A stretch of 60,000 bases of DNA, from positions 895,001 to 955,000 of the forward strand of contig NC_092670.1 in NCBI RefSeq assembly GCF_964355755.1. The letters are read 5' to 3'. Shown here one piece after another: positions 11,301 to 23,979 of this stretch. Every line of letters starts with the position of its first letter. Position 1 is the first letter of the stretch. The notes below the pieces were generated by a model that searched no databases, was not told where the DNA came from, and saw nothing but the letters and a program-made list of their open reading frames with translations. This stretch comes from Antedon mediterranea. Taxonomy: Eukaryota; Echinodermata; Crinoidea; Comatulida; Antedonidae. A program made the translations under genes and the position numbers.

Positions 11301-11930
11301 CATATTATATTTCTTACTTATTATATAGCACAGCATAATATACAGTATTTCCTATATAAGAATACACCCATATAATGCATCAGGGTAGGGCATTACTTGT
11401 CTAATTAGTCACAAAGAAAGCCTGTATTAAACCTGTATAAATATTCAAATTAACGGTATATCTTGTTGACCAGATGTAATTTATTTTACATTCATTTCAA
11501 TATACGGTGCAACATAAATACTAATACACAATATTAAGTATTAGTGGCACTTACTTTTTTTAATGTATGATTTAATAACGAACTTATTAACAGAAAGAAG
11601 AAAATCTATATAAAAATCTTCAACAAATACAAATATTATTATACATCTTTAAATGTTTTAACACAACCGAATATTTAGTGAAAGTTTCAAAATCTGTAAA
11701 TTTTTTTTGGTCATTAATGTTTTTTAATTACCCTTAATGAATAATGTATGTTTATAATGTCTACAACATACTACAAGTGTAATTGTACGTATAATGGCGT
11801 TAGAAATAAACTCATTTTGAAGGAAAACAATATACGGTATCATAAAATAACTTTTATAAAATAGTATAGTTTGAAGCATTTATTGAGGAAAAATAGAAAT
11901 ATTGTTTAAAATTAGTTTTAAAGTTAATGA
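11300..11930. other. Inter-unit spacer before H1 (copy B)
   Basis: AT-rich non-coding DNA similar to 280-345 and 1806-2515 of copy A but without the 1.4-kb TIR element. This stretch marks the join between the two histone repeat units. Confidence 0.65.
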
Positions 11931-11933
11931 AAA

Positions 11934-12052
11934 AAACACATTTTGTATAAAATTATCTTTACCAAATACAGTAGTTTATAAAGTGCGGCGTCTCCAATTA
12001 CTATACATACCGCTTACAATGCGGTCCGCAACATAATGGCGGCCTATATAAG
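11934..12052 (+). promoter_or_regulatory. H1 promoter (copy B)
   Basis: AAACACA H1 box at about 11934-11940 and TATATAAG at about 12045-12052, in a context (GCGGTCCGCAACATAATGGCG) shared with copy A. The promoter appears intact although the gene it serves is interrupted downstream. Confidence 0.6.
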
Positions 12053-12110
12053 ACCAGAATCCGGCTAAACTTTACAATTCGTTCGTTCGTACAAATGTAG
12101 AAATATTGAA

Positions 12111-12656
12111 ATGGCTGATCAAACCAAAGTTAAAAAGAAGGCTGCGCCCAAGAAGCCGGCATCTCACCCGACTTATATCGACATGGTAACTGCTGCAATT
12201 GGAGCATTAAAGGAGAGAAATGGTTCATCTCGTCAAGCTATTGTAAAATATATCTTAGCTAACTACAAAGTTGACCCGGGCAATATGAAGACTCATCTTC
12301 GTATGGCTCTGAAGAGAGGTGTCGACAACGGTAAACTTGTTCAACCTAAAGGTAGTGGTGCAAGTGGTTCATTCAAGCTAAACCAGGCTGCAGCCAAGGC
12401 TGATGCAGCTGCTAAAGCAAAGAAAGAAAAAGCAAAGAAAAAGGCAGTCGCAGATAAGGAAAAGAAAGTAGCAAAGAAGGCCAAGAAACCAGCTGCAAAG
12501 AAGGCTAAGAAGCCAGCAGCTAAGAAGGCTAGTACTAAGTCACCCAAGAAGGCTAAGAAATCAGAGAAGAAGGCTGCCAAGCCAAAGAAAGCAAAGTCTC
12601 CTGCAAAGAAGCCAAAAACTAAGAAGCCCAAACAGCCAAAGGCTAAGGAGTGTTGA
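12111..12656 (+). pseudogene. H1: Linker histone H1 (copy B), C-terminus cut by a transposon
   Basis: The frame gives 181 residues: an N-tail and globular domain nearly identical to copy A (Val for Ala at residue 7) and most of the Lys/Ala tail, with one extra KKAKKPAA-type block. At 12648 a ~2-kb element enters the sequence, so translation runs two codons into it (PKAK then Glu-Cys) and stops. The missing end, about 15 residues, lies at 14703-14750 beyond the element, together with the stem-loop. The loss is small at protein level, so the product might still work. The larger problem is the mRNA, which has its histone 3' processing signals more than 2 kb away. Confidence 0.9.
12639..12647. 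repeat. Left 9-bp target-site duplication
   Basis: AAGGCTAAG at 12639-12647 is repeated at 14703-14711. Removing one copy and the element between restores the H1 reading AAAGGCTAAGAAGGC seen in copy A at 3222-3236. Confidence 0.85.
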
Positions 12657-14702
12657 CAAAGTGCGAGGCAGCGAGGCAAGCGCGGCATGCCAAATATTTG
12701 TGCGAGGCATCATTTTATCATTTCCAAAAGTGCGAGGCATGCGGGGCATATAGTTTACAATTTCAAAAAGGTGCGAGGCATATCTTAACGTGCTATTATG
12801 CTATATTATAGGCCTAATAATCAATCGATACAAGCGTATCTAAATAGATTCGTGTATACACTCATCATGTTGTTTATATTTATGTAACGATTGTTTTTTC
12901 ATTCAAGTCATAGGCCTATCGTGTCAAATTTTACTTTTACAAAAGTGCCCAAACTACGGTTCAAAAATCTGAACGACAGTCTTCAACTTTCGACAAACAA
13001 TAATTGTTATAGCGACACACTCATCAAATGACTGCAATGTTTGTTGGCATTTCGAGCGTGTTCACTCGACCTCACATGTCTCTCGAACATAGCAGAGTGA
13101 AAATAATATTTTGTCACACTCCTGCGCCTAGATCCGGTAGACCCGAGAGATGGAAAATCCCTCTTTACTATTTAGCAGGTAGCGGAATGATTCAGCCCTC
13201 AGCTCAGAGGATTGTGGTGCATTCCCCTCCTATAGCACGTGGTTTCAGCAGCAACGCACAGACTTCTCTCTGAGCGGCGTGCCAAAGACATTTTTGACAT
13301 TCCATTCTCTAGGAACAACACGTGTACCTCTCTCGCAAATAAGGTGAACAGCGATTGCCAGGACAAGTTCAATAACTGGCGGTGAATAAAAGGTAACTGA
13401 TATGCCGATCCAATAACATGCCGCAAAGAAAAAAATTGCGACAGAATTCTGGAGCGCGTGTGAAAAAAGACTTACGTCCGACAATTGTAATACTAGGCCT
13501 AAAATTAAACTTTAGCTAATATGCTTAGCCCTAACCTAGATAAGAGGCCTATGTAGAAAATAATTTAATCAATTTTGATAAAATAATAATTGGTGTAATA
13601 TTTAATAATGATACACTATTCCTGTTTTAGTAAGCTAGGTATATTACGAACGATTTTTATTTATTGTTGTCCATGTACGTACTAATAAACCTGGCGCTAG
13701 TTTCCGATCGTTTGTATTTTTACTCCAAATTTGATAACTAACTTTATCGTGTGAATACCACACCTTAGAAGTATACCTCATGAGTACTTTAATGAAAGAA
13801 TCACATAAAAAGTAACAAATAAATCCTTAAATTAATGATTTTACAGGCGTGTTTCTCGCACACTGTTCGCGAATTTCACTTATTCAATGTTCAATATTTT
13901 TGTTTCTATGGAGCGCCAAAAGAGCAACGATAATAGAGGACTAAAACTCAGTGGAATGCGTCAATTTCTCATGCATTTATTGGTGAAAAACACGTTTTAT
14001 TTCAATATATTTGTTAATTTGTCAATAAAAATGTTGTAATATGTTACTGCTGATACTGTTCTGTTTTCAAAGAATAATAATCGATCCTAAATCAACATCA
14101 CTACCTAGTCTAGACCTAGGACATCCTACTAAGGATATCATGATGAATTTTTCTATTTTATTCTTTAAAAGGTTAACGAAACCGTGTACATTATCAACAG
14201 TAACATTTTTCCTTACTGACAGTGACAAAATCTATTGAAATTGTACTTGATTTTCACCAAATAATGCGTGAAATATAAATGGATTCCACAGAGTTTTTAG
14301 CCCTCTAATTAATTTTGCTCTTTTGGCGTTCCATAGAAACCAAAATATTGAACATTGAGTGTGCGAAATGCGAGAAAAACAACGTCTGTAAAATCACCAA
14401 TTTAATGGATTTATTGTTACTTTTATGTGATTTTTCTTCAATAAAGTAGGCCTACTAATTCTAAGCTGTGGTATTCAGGATAAAGTTGGTTAAAATACAA
14501 GGCAGGTGCAAAAGGAAACTAGCTTAGCGGGCCTAGGCCTAGAAACTACTTCAATTTCGGTGATTTCCTGCCTTGCAATTTTGAGAAATGATAAAATGAT
14601 GCCTCGCATTTTTTGATGATGGTAAAACGATGCCTCGCATAAATTTCTGACTTGCCTCGCATGCCTTCCCTGCCTCGCGTGCCTCGCACTTTGTTACTAC
14701 CC
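12648..14702. mobile_element. ~2.05-kb foldback/MULE-like transposon inside H1 (copy B)
   Basis: The ends are inverted: GAGTGTTGACAAAGTGCGAG at the left and the complement of GGGTAGTAACAAAGTGCGAG at the right, with repeated TGCGAGGCA units in both arms. The target duplication is 9 bp, which fits the Mutator (MULE) group. A second pair of inverted segments lies inside, about 13689-13940 against 14305-14530, sharing GTTTCTATGG, GCGCCAAAAGAGC and TTCAATATTTT blocks. The right arm is continuous, while the left arm is split by about 900 bp (12783-13688) of unrelated sequence. No transposase domain was recognised. Open frames around 13028-13273 (+) and 13199-13484 (-) have no visible motif. Confidence 0.8.
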
Positions 14703-14750
14703 AAGGCTAAGAAGGCTTCCAAGTCACCAAAGAAGGCCGCCAAGAAGTAA
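14703..14750 (+). pseudogene. Detached 3' end of H1 (copy B)
   Basis: After the second target duplication the H1 frame resumes as [15 protein letters not shown] and the stop at 14748-14750, matching the C-terminus of copy A with Ala for Thr. It has no start codon of its own. Only rare read-through or splicing across the element could attach it to the rest of H1. Confidence 0.9.
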
Positions 14751-14780
14751 ATTTTATCGACTCATAATTTCAAACCAAAC

Positions 14781-14796
14781 GGCTCTTTTCAGAGCC
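14781..14796 (+). terminator. Histone mRNA 3' stem-loop, H1 (copy B), displaced
   Basis: GGCTCTTTTCAGAGCC 30 bp after the detached H1 stop, followed by TAGAGAGATTTT. It is intact but lies more than 2.1 kb from the truncated H1 stop codon. Confidence 0.9.
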
Positions 14797-14819
14797 ACCA
14801 AATATACTAGAGAGATTTT

Positions 14820-15257
14820 ATAGCTTTTTCTCCAATAACTTTTTTTCTTTAAACAGCCGGAACATTTTTTACATGCTAAATATTATATTTTTTTTAATTG
14901 TTAAAAAAAAAATGAAACTCTACACATTGCAACCCAAAAAAAATTGCATATAGGGTATACAGTAAATTCAATTTTACCATTACACTTACAGAGCCATCAT
15001 CTAGAAAGATTTTATAGCTTTTTTTTCAATAACCTGATTACTTTAAACAATTGAAATATTATTTACATGCTAAATACAATACATCTGGAAAAAATAAGAA
15101 TATTCTGTACAAACAGACAATTGATATAGGAAATTATGATACATTACATTCAATTTTACCATTACAGTAACCGACCAAATGTTTAAACAATACATATACC
15201 TGCATAACAAAATATACTAAATACAGTACTGTATTATTGAAAAAGTATTTTGGTCTA
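14820..15257. other. H1-H4 spacer, left part (copy B)
   Basis: Non-coding; aligns with 3360-3800 in copy A with small indels. No gene is seen. Confidence 0.6.
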
Positions 15258-15260
15258 TAA

Positions 15261-16114
15261 GGGCCTGTTTCTATTGAAAAATAAAAAAAGAACGGTTTTT
15301 TGGAAACCGGTTTCGGTTGTTGTTTATAAATAAAGATCGCGTTGCAGCTCAATTTTTACTCCAATAAAACCGGTTCCGTCCATGTGCGTTCGTTATGAAT
15401 GACGTCATTATATACACCACAATGCAGTTCGTTAGGCGGAAGCGCGATTTGATCGAGGTCATGTTTACTTTTTTTCGCATAGCGCGATCCCCAAGAAATA
15501 GCATCCATTTCATAATAGAAGGGGGAATTATACCTGAAACGTTATTGTGGTCCTTGGTTAAAGTATAGGTACGTCGCACCCTCTGATATTGTCAAGTTGA
15601 ACTCGTCTATTTTTCACACGCTTTACAATATTCTTAAAAACATGTAGGCGCGGCCTATAATACGTGAGTCTTTCTTCCGACTCCCGACAAGTCCCCTCAT
15701 CTTCTTTCCTTCACATATTTTTTACGAACCTCGTAATGGCATCGGTCAACATTTTTTATTTAAATAAAATACTCACTATCTAGAGAAATAAAAATGACTT
15801 AGGCCTAGGTCCTATCGCGCGAGTTTGACTGCGAGTTGACCGCAATCATCCCAGTGCAGCAGACTGCAGAGTTCAGTTTTTGGGGTCAAATTGAGACCGC
15901 GATTGTGTTGCAGCTAAAAATTGCTCCGCGGAAATCGGTTTCAGAACGGTTCTTTGCGATCGAGACCGCAATCAATTGGGGTTTTTGAAACCGTTTTTAA
16001 GATCGGTTCTTTTTTGTGGTTTTTTGTGGGGACCCATTTCTGCTGGCAAGAAAAAACGGTTCTTGAAAAGAACGGTATTCAAAACCGTATTCTCTGCTCT
16101 ATAGAAACAGGCCC
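15261..16114. mobile_element. Harbinger-like MITE, 854 bp
   Basis: Terminal inverted repeats GGGCCTGTTTCTAT and ATAGAAACAGGCCC, flanked on both sides by TAA (15258-15260 and 16115-16117). The TAA duplication and GGGCC ends are typical of PIF/Harbinger elements. Copy A of the histone unit has the empty site (near 3807-3815). Next to the ends the arms carry several GAACGGTT / AACCGTTC and GAAACCGGTTTC motifs. No transposase is encoded. Confidence 0.85.
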
Positions 16115-16117
16115 TAA

Positions 16118-16490
16118 ATGTATGTAAATTCTATCAACATAAACAAGATGAATATTATTTACTTATAATATATAAATAACCTAACCACAATTTACGACAG
16201 TTTTACGATTTAGAGATAATGTTGTACAGTATATTATATGATATTGATATATATAATCTACACTTAAATGAAAGTTGCTTACATTCATTTGAATTATATT
16301 CAATATGTACTGGAATGTATAATTAACAGCAGAGCAAACAAAGGACAAAAAGACAAAGGACAAAAAACCGCCATTATTTGTGTTTCCCACCAAAATTAAA
16401 AACAAAAGATGTGGCTTCCTGTTACGTTGACAAGCTGTAGTTACAAAGGTCATGTACAACACTCAGAATTACGTCCGCATTTGCTCTATA
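16118..16490. other. H4 upstream spacer (copy B)
   Basis: Non-coding; strongly similar to 3820-4195 of copy A. The last ~130 bp before the TATA box are almost identical between copies, which points to promoter constraint. Confidence 0.6.
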
Positions 16491-16503
16491 AATTCGTCTA
16501 TTT
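16479..16503 (+). promoter_or_regulatory. H4 promoter (copy B)
   Basis: CTATAAAT at about 16496-16503 with TTACGTCCGCATTTGC directly upstream, the same layout as copy A. Confidence 0.6.
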
Positions 16504-16552
16504 TTTAAACAATCAGTACATTTCGAATTCGTCGAATAACCTAAAAACTTGA

Positions 16553-16867
<315 letters not shown>

Positions 16868-16900
16868 GCAGTCAACAACCACACTCTACTCAAACCAAAC

Positions 16901-16916
16901 GGCTCTTTTCAGAGCC
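16901..16916 (+). terminator. Histone mRNA 3' stem-loop, H4 (copy B)
   Basis: GGCTCTTTTCAGAGCC 33 bp after the stop, then AAAAAGAGATTTAAAA as the downstream element. Confidence 0.93.
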
Positions 16917-16939
16917 AACATTTGTACAAAAAGAGATTT

Positions 16940-17990
16940 AAAAGCTTGCTATTTTTTTTCAATAAGTACACAACAATTGCAATGCCAAATTGGTGTTTTT
17001 TACACAATAATGTTTACAATAATTATAAATATATATAACTACACTCATTGCCTCAGATTTACACATTACAAAACATACATATTATCAATTTAAAGTATAT
17101 ACTGTATAAATACAATATTGTAAACCTCGAAACAATATGTATTAACATTCATAATACAATGAGAGGTCCAACATTTAAAGCAATTATATTCAAATGTAAA
17201 TATACTGTAATACTGTACAAATATACTATATCAAATACAGTAGAGTACTGTATTTATAAATACAGTGCAAATAGCCAATGTCTGTGCAACCAAAAAATAT
17301 CCCACCTATGGCTAATCAAAAAGAACAAAAATAATGTTGACATTTTGCAATTTTAATTTCACATAATAGTTATCAACTTTGACCAAAAATTAGATCAAAA
17401 CAGAATTTATTAACCTGAAAAAACTGTAATTTAAAGCAAAAAATGGTCAAATTGGTTGCCAGCCAATGGATTTTTGGTTGAATTTAACCATTTATCAAGT
17501 GAAAACAATTTTGTTTTTCTACAGAAGTGATTAACTTTATTGAAACTACAAAATAACCTATTTAAAGTCAGATTTAATTGATCTTCATTTTTCGAATTTT
17601 GGGGGACAATACATCTTTAACTTCAAATGCATTTACGAAAATAGTATGATGTATATAAAATGTGTATACATAGGCCTACAGTATAATATTAATAACTTCT
17701 AATAACTAAAACTTCGAAACAATATGTATTAACATTCATAATACAATGAGAGATCTACAATATAATAATAATGTACATCAATATTGTTTATAGCTTTTAC
17801 TTAGATTCTAATGTAAAAAATACCCAATAAAAACTGGAATGATTGTAATACAGTACCAGTACCTATTGTTTGTTTGTATAAGATGCCGTCAAAAATATTG
17901 CCGCCTAAACAGCAGACAAAGAAACAAAGGATGATTATTCAAAAACAACCGCGAGTTTCAATTAAAATGATGCGGACGTGTTATAAGCTA
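16940..17990. other. H4-H3 spacer (copy B) with a private ~290-bp insertion
   Basis: The spacer matches copy A up to about 17320 and again from about 17612. The stretch between, which contains TTAGATCAAAACAGAATTT and GAATTTTGGGGGACAATAC, has no counterpart in copy A. The LINE fragment of copy A is absent here (junction near 17815). No gene is seen. Confidence 0.6.
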
Positions 17991-17999
17991 CACATTTTA

Positions 18000-18085
18000 A
18001 CCAATCATTTGACGTTGTCCTAATCCTCAATAAAGAAACCTCAGCCAATCATATTACCTTAACTAAACGCCCAAGTTCTTAAAAG
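18000..18085 (+). promoter_or_regulatory. H3 promoter (copy B)
   Basis: CCAAT motifs at about 18001 and 18045 and TTAAAAG at about 18079-18085, aligned with the copy A promoter. Confidence 0.6.
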
Positions 18086-18121
18086 GCCACAATTTTTTAA
18101 TTCAAACATCATTCAATTTGA

Positions 18122-18547
<426 letters not shown>

Positions 18548-18581
18548 GAATATACAGTATCTACTTTTTCTCAAACCAAAA

Positions 18582-18597
18582 GGCTCTTTTCAGAGCC
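18582..18597 (+). terminator. Histone mRNA 3' stem-loop, H3 (copy B)
   Basis: GGCTCTTTTCAGAGCC with the H3-specific AAACCAAAAGG flank, then GTTCAAAAGAGATTTT. Confidence 0.93.
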
Positions 18598-18619
18598 ACT
18601 ACTTGTTCAAAAGAGATTT

Positions 18620-19660
18620 TAATAGCTTTTGTCTTTTATTTATAAGTATTATTAACAGTATTAAATATATATAGTTTCTACTGTATAACATTTAACTCAC
18701 CCATATAATATGTAAGGTCTAATATACAGTACAATAACTTTATTGAACAGCACAATTCGAAATGAAGGTGCGTTGACTTAAAAGTCAAAACTACTACAGT
18801 TGAGTTACTACAGTATTTAGATAGATAACCCTAACTACTATACACCACACCTACGTACATTACAAGTCATTAAAGTTACAATAAAAGACTTATACTTTGT
18901 TTTCTAATGTACCCTTTCTCGAATGACGAATAATTCGTCTTTTACCAATATTCTATCAGTACTGTACCTGATGATGACCTATGGTCGAAAGTACTAGTAC
19001 AATATATATTTTATTTTGAGGCAGAAACAAGAACGTTGTCTGTTTTATTTTTATACTATACTTATATAGATTAGGGACTTTTATTTTTACTGAATTTATA
19101 TACGTACGCGCAGCAATGAAATGTTAAAACCATTTATATAATCGTCTAATTTGTCATATACTTTATTCAAACCCGAAGTTTAGTATAAAAAGATTCCTTT
19201 GTATCATATTTAAGCGAAATAAGATTTTAAAAATATGATAGACATATTAATTAAAACCAATAGATACCGACTATGTTTCAATAACATAGTATAAAACTTA
19301 CTCTAAATGATTCAACAACGAGTAAGATGTACAAATAACATTTTGTATACATATAACATTTTGAAAAAAATAATGAGATCTACAAAACTAGCAGTGTATA
19401 TATTCCAGCACAAACTTACAAGATGATTATTCAAAAACACCTTTTTATTTTATACTACTGTACAACATATTCAAATCACAAGCTTATTTATTCAGAAAAG
19501 AACCGTTTGTATTTAAATAATAAATAAGATATTTAAATTTTAAAAAAAACAGAAAAAAACAATCGGTTATGAACATCCGAAATGGGAAATTTTGTAACAA
19601 AGAAAGCAGATTTGTGTATTGTTCCCGCCAATTACATTAAATAAATTGCGGACAATCAAC
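18620..19660. other. H3-H2B spacer (copy B) with a retroelement-like insertion
   Basis: Mostly alignable with 7420-8320. About 18898-19060 is private to copy B and contains CCTGATGATGACCTATGGTC then GAAA, a motif resembling 3' regions of Penelope-like and related retroelements. No gene is seen. Confidence 0.5.
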
Positions 19661-19730
19661 AACCAATGAAAGTGCTTGGTACCATGAAACCTATCGGAAC
19701 ACCTCATTAGCATATCAAAGTCTATAAATA
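19660..19730 (+). promoter_or_regulatory. H2B promoter (copy B)
   Basis: CCAAT (about 19663), octamer-like ATTAGCAT at 19706-19713 and CTATAAATA at 19722-19730. The arrangement is the same as in copy A. Confidence 0.65.
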
Positions 19731-19798
19731 TTCTGGCTATCAAGCAAATCATCACTTTTATCTACTGTACTCGTATCGTAGACATCCAAACTTTCAAC

Positions 19799-20167
19799 AT
19801 GCCACCAAAAACTTCAGGAAAAGCTGCTAAAAAAGCCGGTAAGGCTAAAGCTGTAAGAACTACTGACAAGAAAAGAAAACGTAAGCGAAAGGAAAGCTAC
19901 AGCATCTACATCTACAAGGTGTTGAAGCAAGTTCACCCAGACACTGGTATCTCGAGCAGAGCTATGGGAATCATGAACAGTTTCGTCAACGATATCTTCG
20001 AACGTATTGCAGGAGAAGCATCTCGTCTTGCTCACTACAACAAGAAATCTACCATCACCAGCAGGGAAGTCCAGACTGCTGTCCGTCTCTTGTTGCCCGG
20101 TGAATTGGCCAAACATGCTGTCTCTGAGGGTACCAAAGCTGTCACCAAATACACAAGCTCCAAGTAA
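19799..20167 (+). CDS. H2B: Histone H2B (copy B)
   Basis: 122 residues, identical in protein to the copy at 8465, with only a few silent changes (for example CTCGAG for CTCAAG in GISS). It is intronless, with a conserved promoter and stem-loop. Confidence 0.99.
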   Translation: MPPKTSGKAAKKAGKAKAVRTTDKKRKRKRKESYSIYIYKVLKQVHPDTGISSRAMGIMNSFVNDIFERIAGEASRLAHYNKKSTITSREVQTAVRLLLPGELAKHAVSEGTKAVTKYTSSK

Positions 20168-20197
20168 ACATCGTTGCAGTCTCATTTCAAACCAAAC

Positions 20198-20213
20198 GGC
20201 TCTTTTCAGAGCC
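20198..20213 (+). terminator. Histone mRNA 3' stem-loop, H2B (copy B)
   Basis: GGCTCTTTTCAGAGCC 31 bp after the stop; GTTCAAAAGAGATTTG follows. Confidence 0.93.
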
Positions 20214-20403
20214 ACCCAAATGTTCAAAAGAGATTTGATTTGTAGTATTTTGTGTATTATTTTGTTTATTATTCGTTATTATATTATATATATAATATAT
20301 TCTCTTGGCGCATAATACTGTATTGCTTGCTAAAATTAATTTCAATGATTCAATATTTAATCAGCAATACTGTACTTTTAATATTTGTTGATACCAGATT
20401 ATG

Positions 20404-20510
20404 TTCACACACATGTTCAAAAGAGATTTGATTTGTAGTTTCTGTGTCTTGTTATTATACTCTTGTTAATGAAATTTTATAAAACATAATGAATATCTAC
20501 AGTATTATTG
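20404..20510 (+). repeat. Second copy of the H2B downstream element, without stem-loop
   Basis: ATGTTCAAAAGAGATTTGAT and the following TAGTTTCTGTGTCTTGTTAT, TACTCTTGTTAAT and AATTTTATAAAA repeat the DNA just 3' of the H2B stem-loop (compare 8884-8970). The stem-loop itself is not repeated, so this copy alone could not direct histone processing. Confidence 0.8.
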
Positions 20511-20519
20511 CAGTACGTA

Positions 20520-21420
20520 GTGAATATTATACTGTAGTGTTACTACAGTCATCTCCCTGCTACCACGACTCATCTGTACTGTAAAACACCTATGGTTAGG
20601 TTATAGCATTTCTGTATGAAAAATTGTAATTAATACACTAATAATATATTGATTTCAAAAGCCGATCGACATATCAGTGGACGTAATGATAAATATCACA
20701 AATCGACTACTGTACTTCTATAAGAACTTAATACACGTACATTATAAGATATAATGATAGACTTACAGTGTTATGAATAGTATATAGCTGTATGTTTAAC
20801 AGCACAATAATACTGTATTGATATTTATTTGAACCTAATGTTAATTAATACTTTACAATAACAGCACTTACTGGAAATATATGTGGAACATAAACAAGAC
20901 TACCTACCTTATGATACTAACAATACAATAAGATATTCTGCAATAGGACTTATTATAATGTAAATAAATGTATAAACACATAATACATTAAAGCATTTGC
21001 ACTATCTATACATATTTTAAACTATACAAAGCTTTACACAAGAAATTAAAGATCTTAGGTAGGGATATCGTTTCTAACGCTATATATACACACTATAATA
21101 TACTATAGTTTTATTTTCGATAGACTGTGTAGTGTCTTATTTTTAACAGGAAAAGTGAAATTTCACTTTCTTGCATTTTATTATTTTAATTCAAAATTAT
21201 ACATGTTCAAACTTCAAACTGTTAACGTGACGTGACGATTTGTCCGAGGCTAAATTAACAAAGAACATCGGGTTTGGGCGCGGTTGACATTGATTGGCTA
21301 ATCCAAGGGCCAATAGAAACTGGTATTGTGATTATTATTTACAACAAATCAAAGAGCTTGCTTTATAATCACAAGGACACGCACATGATTGGTCAGTGTA
21401 ATAATCCTAGTTACCTAACG
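20520..21420. other. H2B-H2A spacer (copy B)
   Basis: AT-rich non-coding spacer with TACTGTA words. The 34-bp minisatellite of copy A is absent. The last 200 bp hold inverted CCAAT motifs (near 21293 and 21390) that belong to the H2A promoter. No gene is seen. Confidence 0.55.
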
Positions 21421-21443
21421 AAACCGTGACAGGCTATATAAAC
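21290..21443 (+). promoter_or_regulatory. H2A promoter (copy B)
   Basis: ATTGG boxes near 21293 and 21390 and CTATATAAAC at about 21434-21443, 68 bp before the ATG. Apart from the TATA region the sequence differs clearly from the copy A promoter, unlike the well-conserved H4 and H2B promoters. Confidence 0.55.
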
Positions 21444-21504
21444 TCGACTCCTTTTTAACCTTTAATCATTTTCATTTCTTAAACTCGAAGAAGGTAAGCT
21501 CTGA

Positions 21505-21888
<384 letters not shown>

Positions 21889-21915
21889 AGAACACCATCC
21901 ATTTTCAAACCAAAC

Positions 21916-21931
21916 GGCTCTTTTCAGGGCC
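21916..21931 (+). terminator. Histone mRNA 3' stem-loop, H2A (copy B), wobble variant
   Basis: GGCTCTTTTCAGGGCC with the H2A-specific U-G wobble, then GTTCAAAAGAGATTTAAAAG. Confidence 0.9.
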
Positions 21932-22099
21932 ACCAAATGTTCAAAAGAGATTTAAAAGCATTTTGACTATACTGTAGTATATATTATTTCAATTTATATA
22001 GCATGGAAATATTGTTAGGTCGAAAATAGATAGACTATCTGATATTTTAACTTAACCACATAACAAACTCCTAGCTAGAAAGTAGGAAGCATTTGAATT

Positions 22100-23970
22100 G
22101 AATGGATATTAATAATTATTACTATTACTTATCCATAATAAATTAATTTATTTGGAACTATACTTTTGTTACACGATTCTTGAATAAAAGAGTAATTAAA
22201 ATAAAAGTTATTGAGCCATAGGCCTATTTACAAGAAACCTAAATTATTTACAAAATATAAAATTAATAATACAGGATTTTAGTAACTATTTTGGAACTCT
22301 AAGTTAACCACAACAGAGAAATGTCACATTAACAATAACCTTTGATAATGGACTCAACCATTGTTGGTAATGGGTGATGAGAACACTAATTAGGTTACAT
22401 TGTTACACATTTAATTTTAATACAGTACATTGCCATCGTTGACATTCTATCTTATTCATATTATAGATATATTTTTGTAATTATTAGTTACTCGGTCTTT
22501 ATTATAGTAATTTGAATTTAAAATACTTTTATAAACATAACCTGTTTTTTTCTATAATGGATTTCTCATTTTTTCAAAAAACAAAAATCTTATCCTATAC
22601 AATGTTGTCAAAAAATCAATTTCACAGTCTAAACAAAATGAATGTCCTATCTTATATAAACTGAATTTAGGTGGAATTGTAGAATAATTGCAGGCGTATT
22701 AACATATAGATGTAATAGTTATGGCATAACTAAGAGACCTCTAGCAACCTTTGAGTTATTGTTTTGGATCACCTTCAAATAGTTGAACAAAGTTACCTTG
22801 TTGTATTTCATAAAACATTGGAAAAAGTGTAAACATAAATGTAGTACTTAATACAAATTAAGTACATATTAATAAGCATAATTAGAAATGTGTGGCTGCT
22901 GTACCAAGAATATTGTAGAGTTTACAGTTTTATAGTTTTTATTTATATAGGTATAAAAACATTCATATATGTATATAAATATCCCGCCAGCGACATTTTT
23001 TCATACAACTAAAAATATAGAACGTTTTCAGATGAGCTATGCCCGACGTGATTATAAGATCATGTTCCGAATATGAGCACTGTTTCTATAACTTGACAGT
23101 ATGATTTATATATAAAAACATTCAAGCTTGGTCCCTACATAGATGCAATGCCAGTGCGCCACAAGTAAGTTGGTTTGTGACTGGTCAACTCACTTGCGTT
23201 GTGCCTACGTTGTTGCGTTGAGTTCGAGTGTGAACCAGGCTTTAAAAGTACAGTAGTTATTAATGCTAGGCCTACTGATTGTATTGTTAATACTGTAGTA
23301 TTTTAAATAATGTATGACAATTATTTATATGTTTATATGTAGGACAGTTGGCCTCATTAACCAAACATAATATTAGGTCATATAATATCGTTTGGTTATC
23401 TATCTGCTAACTTTTACCTGAAAGAAATAATTCATAAACATTAATTACAATACAATTGAAAGTAAATAAAAGATTGACTATACTTCCGTGTTAAAATAGC
23501 ACAAATACTAAATTATCAACAAAGAGGGCAGTAGACAGATTTTACATATAACCATATAAGTGTACAAACTACAAACTAAAATAAAAATCATGGTATAGTA
23601 CTTACTATTCATTGTCAGATAATCACTCGCATGACTTTGTACATGCATGGTATCTATATCTATAGTATTTGATATGATCAATATCAGAGCCAGGCAGAAA
23701 AATATTCAAAATTTATATTCTGATAACAAGAGGTTAACAAACTATCACATTTGAAAATAGCATATTTGTGCAATTTAAATTAAAATGTATTTTGTACTAA
23801 AATACATTGTATATGTATGTACTCTGATTGAAAACAAAATGTTAGTGTTTTTGTTTGTTTGTAAAATCCGATATATATATCATAGTTTTAGGCCTAACTA
23901 TCAATCTGTTTAGCCAGCAGGTACTACTAGGCTGTGTAATAATATATTGTACTGTTCTATACTTTTTATT
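22100..23970. other. Non-coding region right of the histone array
   Basis: AT-rich DNA without recognisable genes. Similarity to the downstream region of copy A stops after GCATTTGAATTG near 22100, so this is the edge of the histone array. Confidence 0.55.
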
Positions 23971-23979
23971 TTACTGACA

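Noticed and set aside
13028-13484. Overlapping open frames in the H1-interrupting element as a possible transposase
   Set aside because: All are under 85 codons, on both strands, with no DDE-type or zinc-binding pattern recognisable by eye; kept only as a note on the element.
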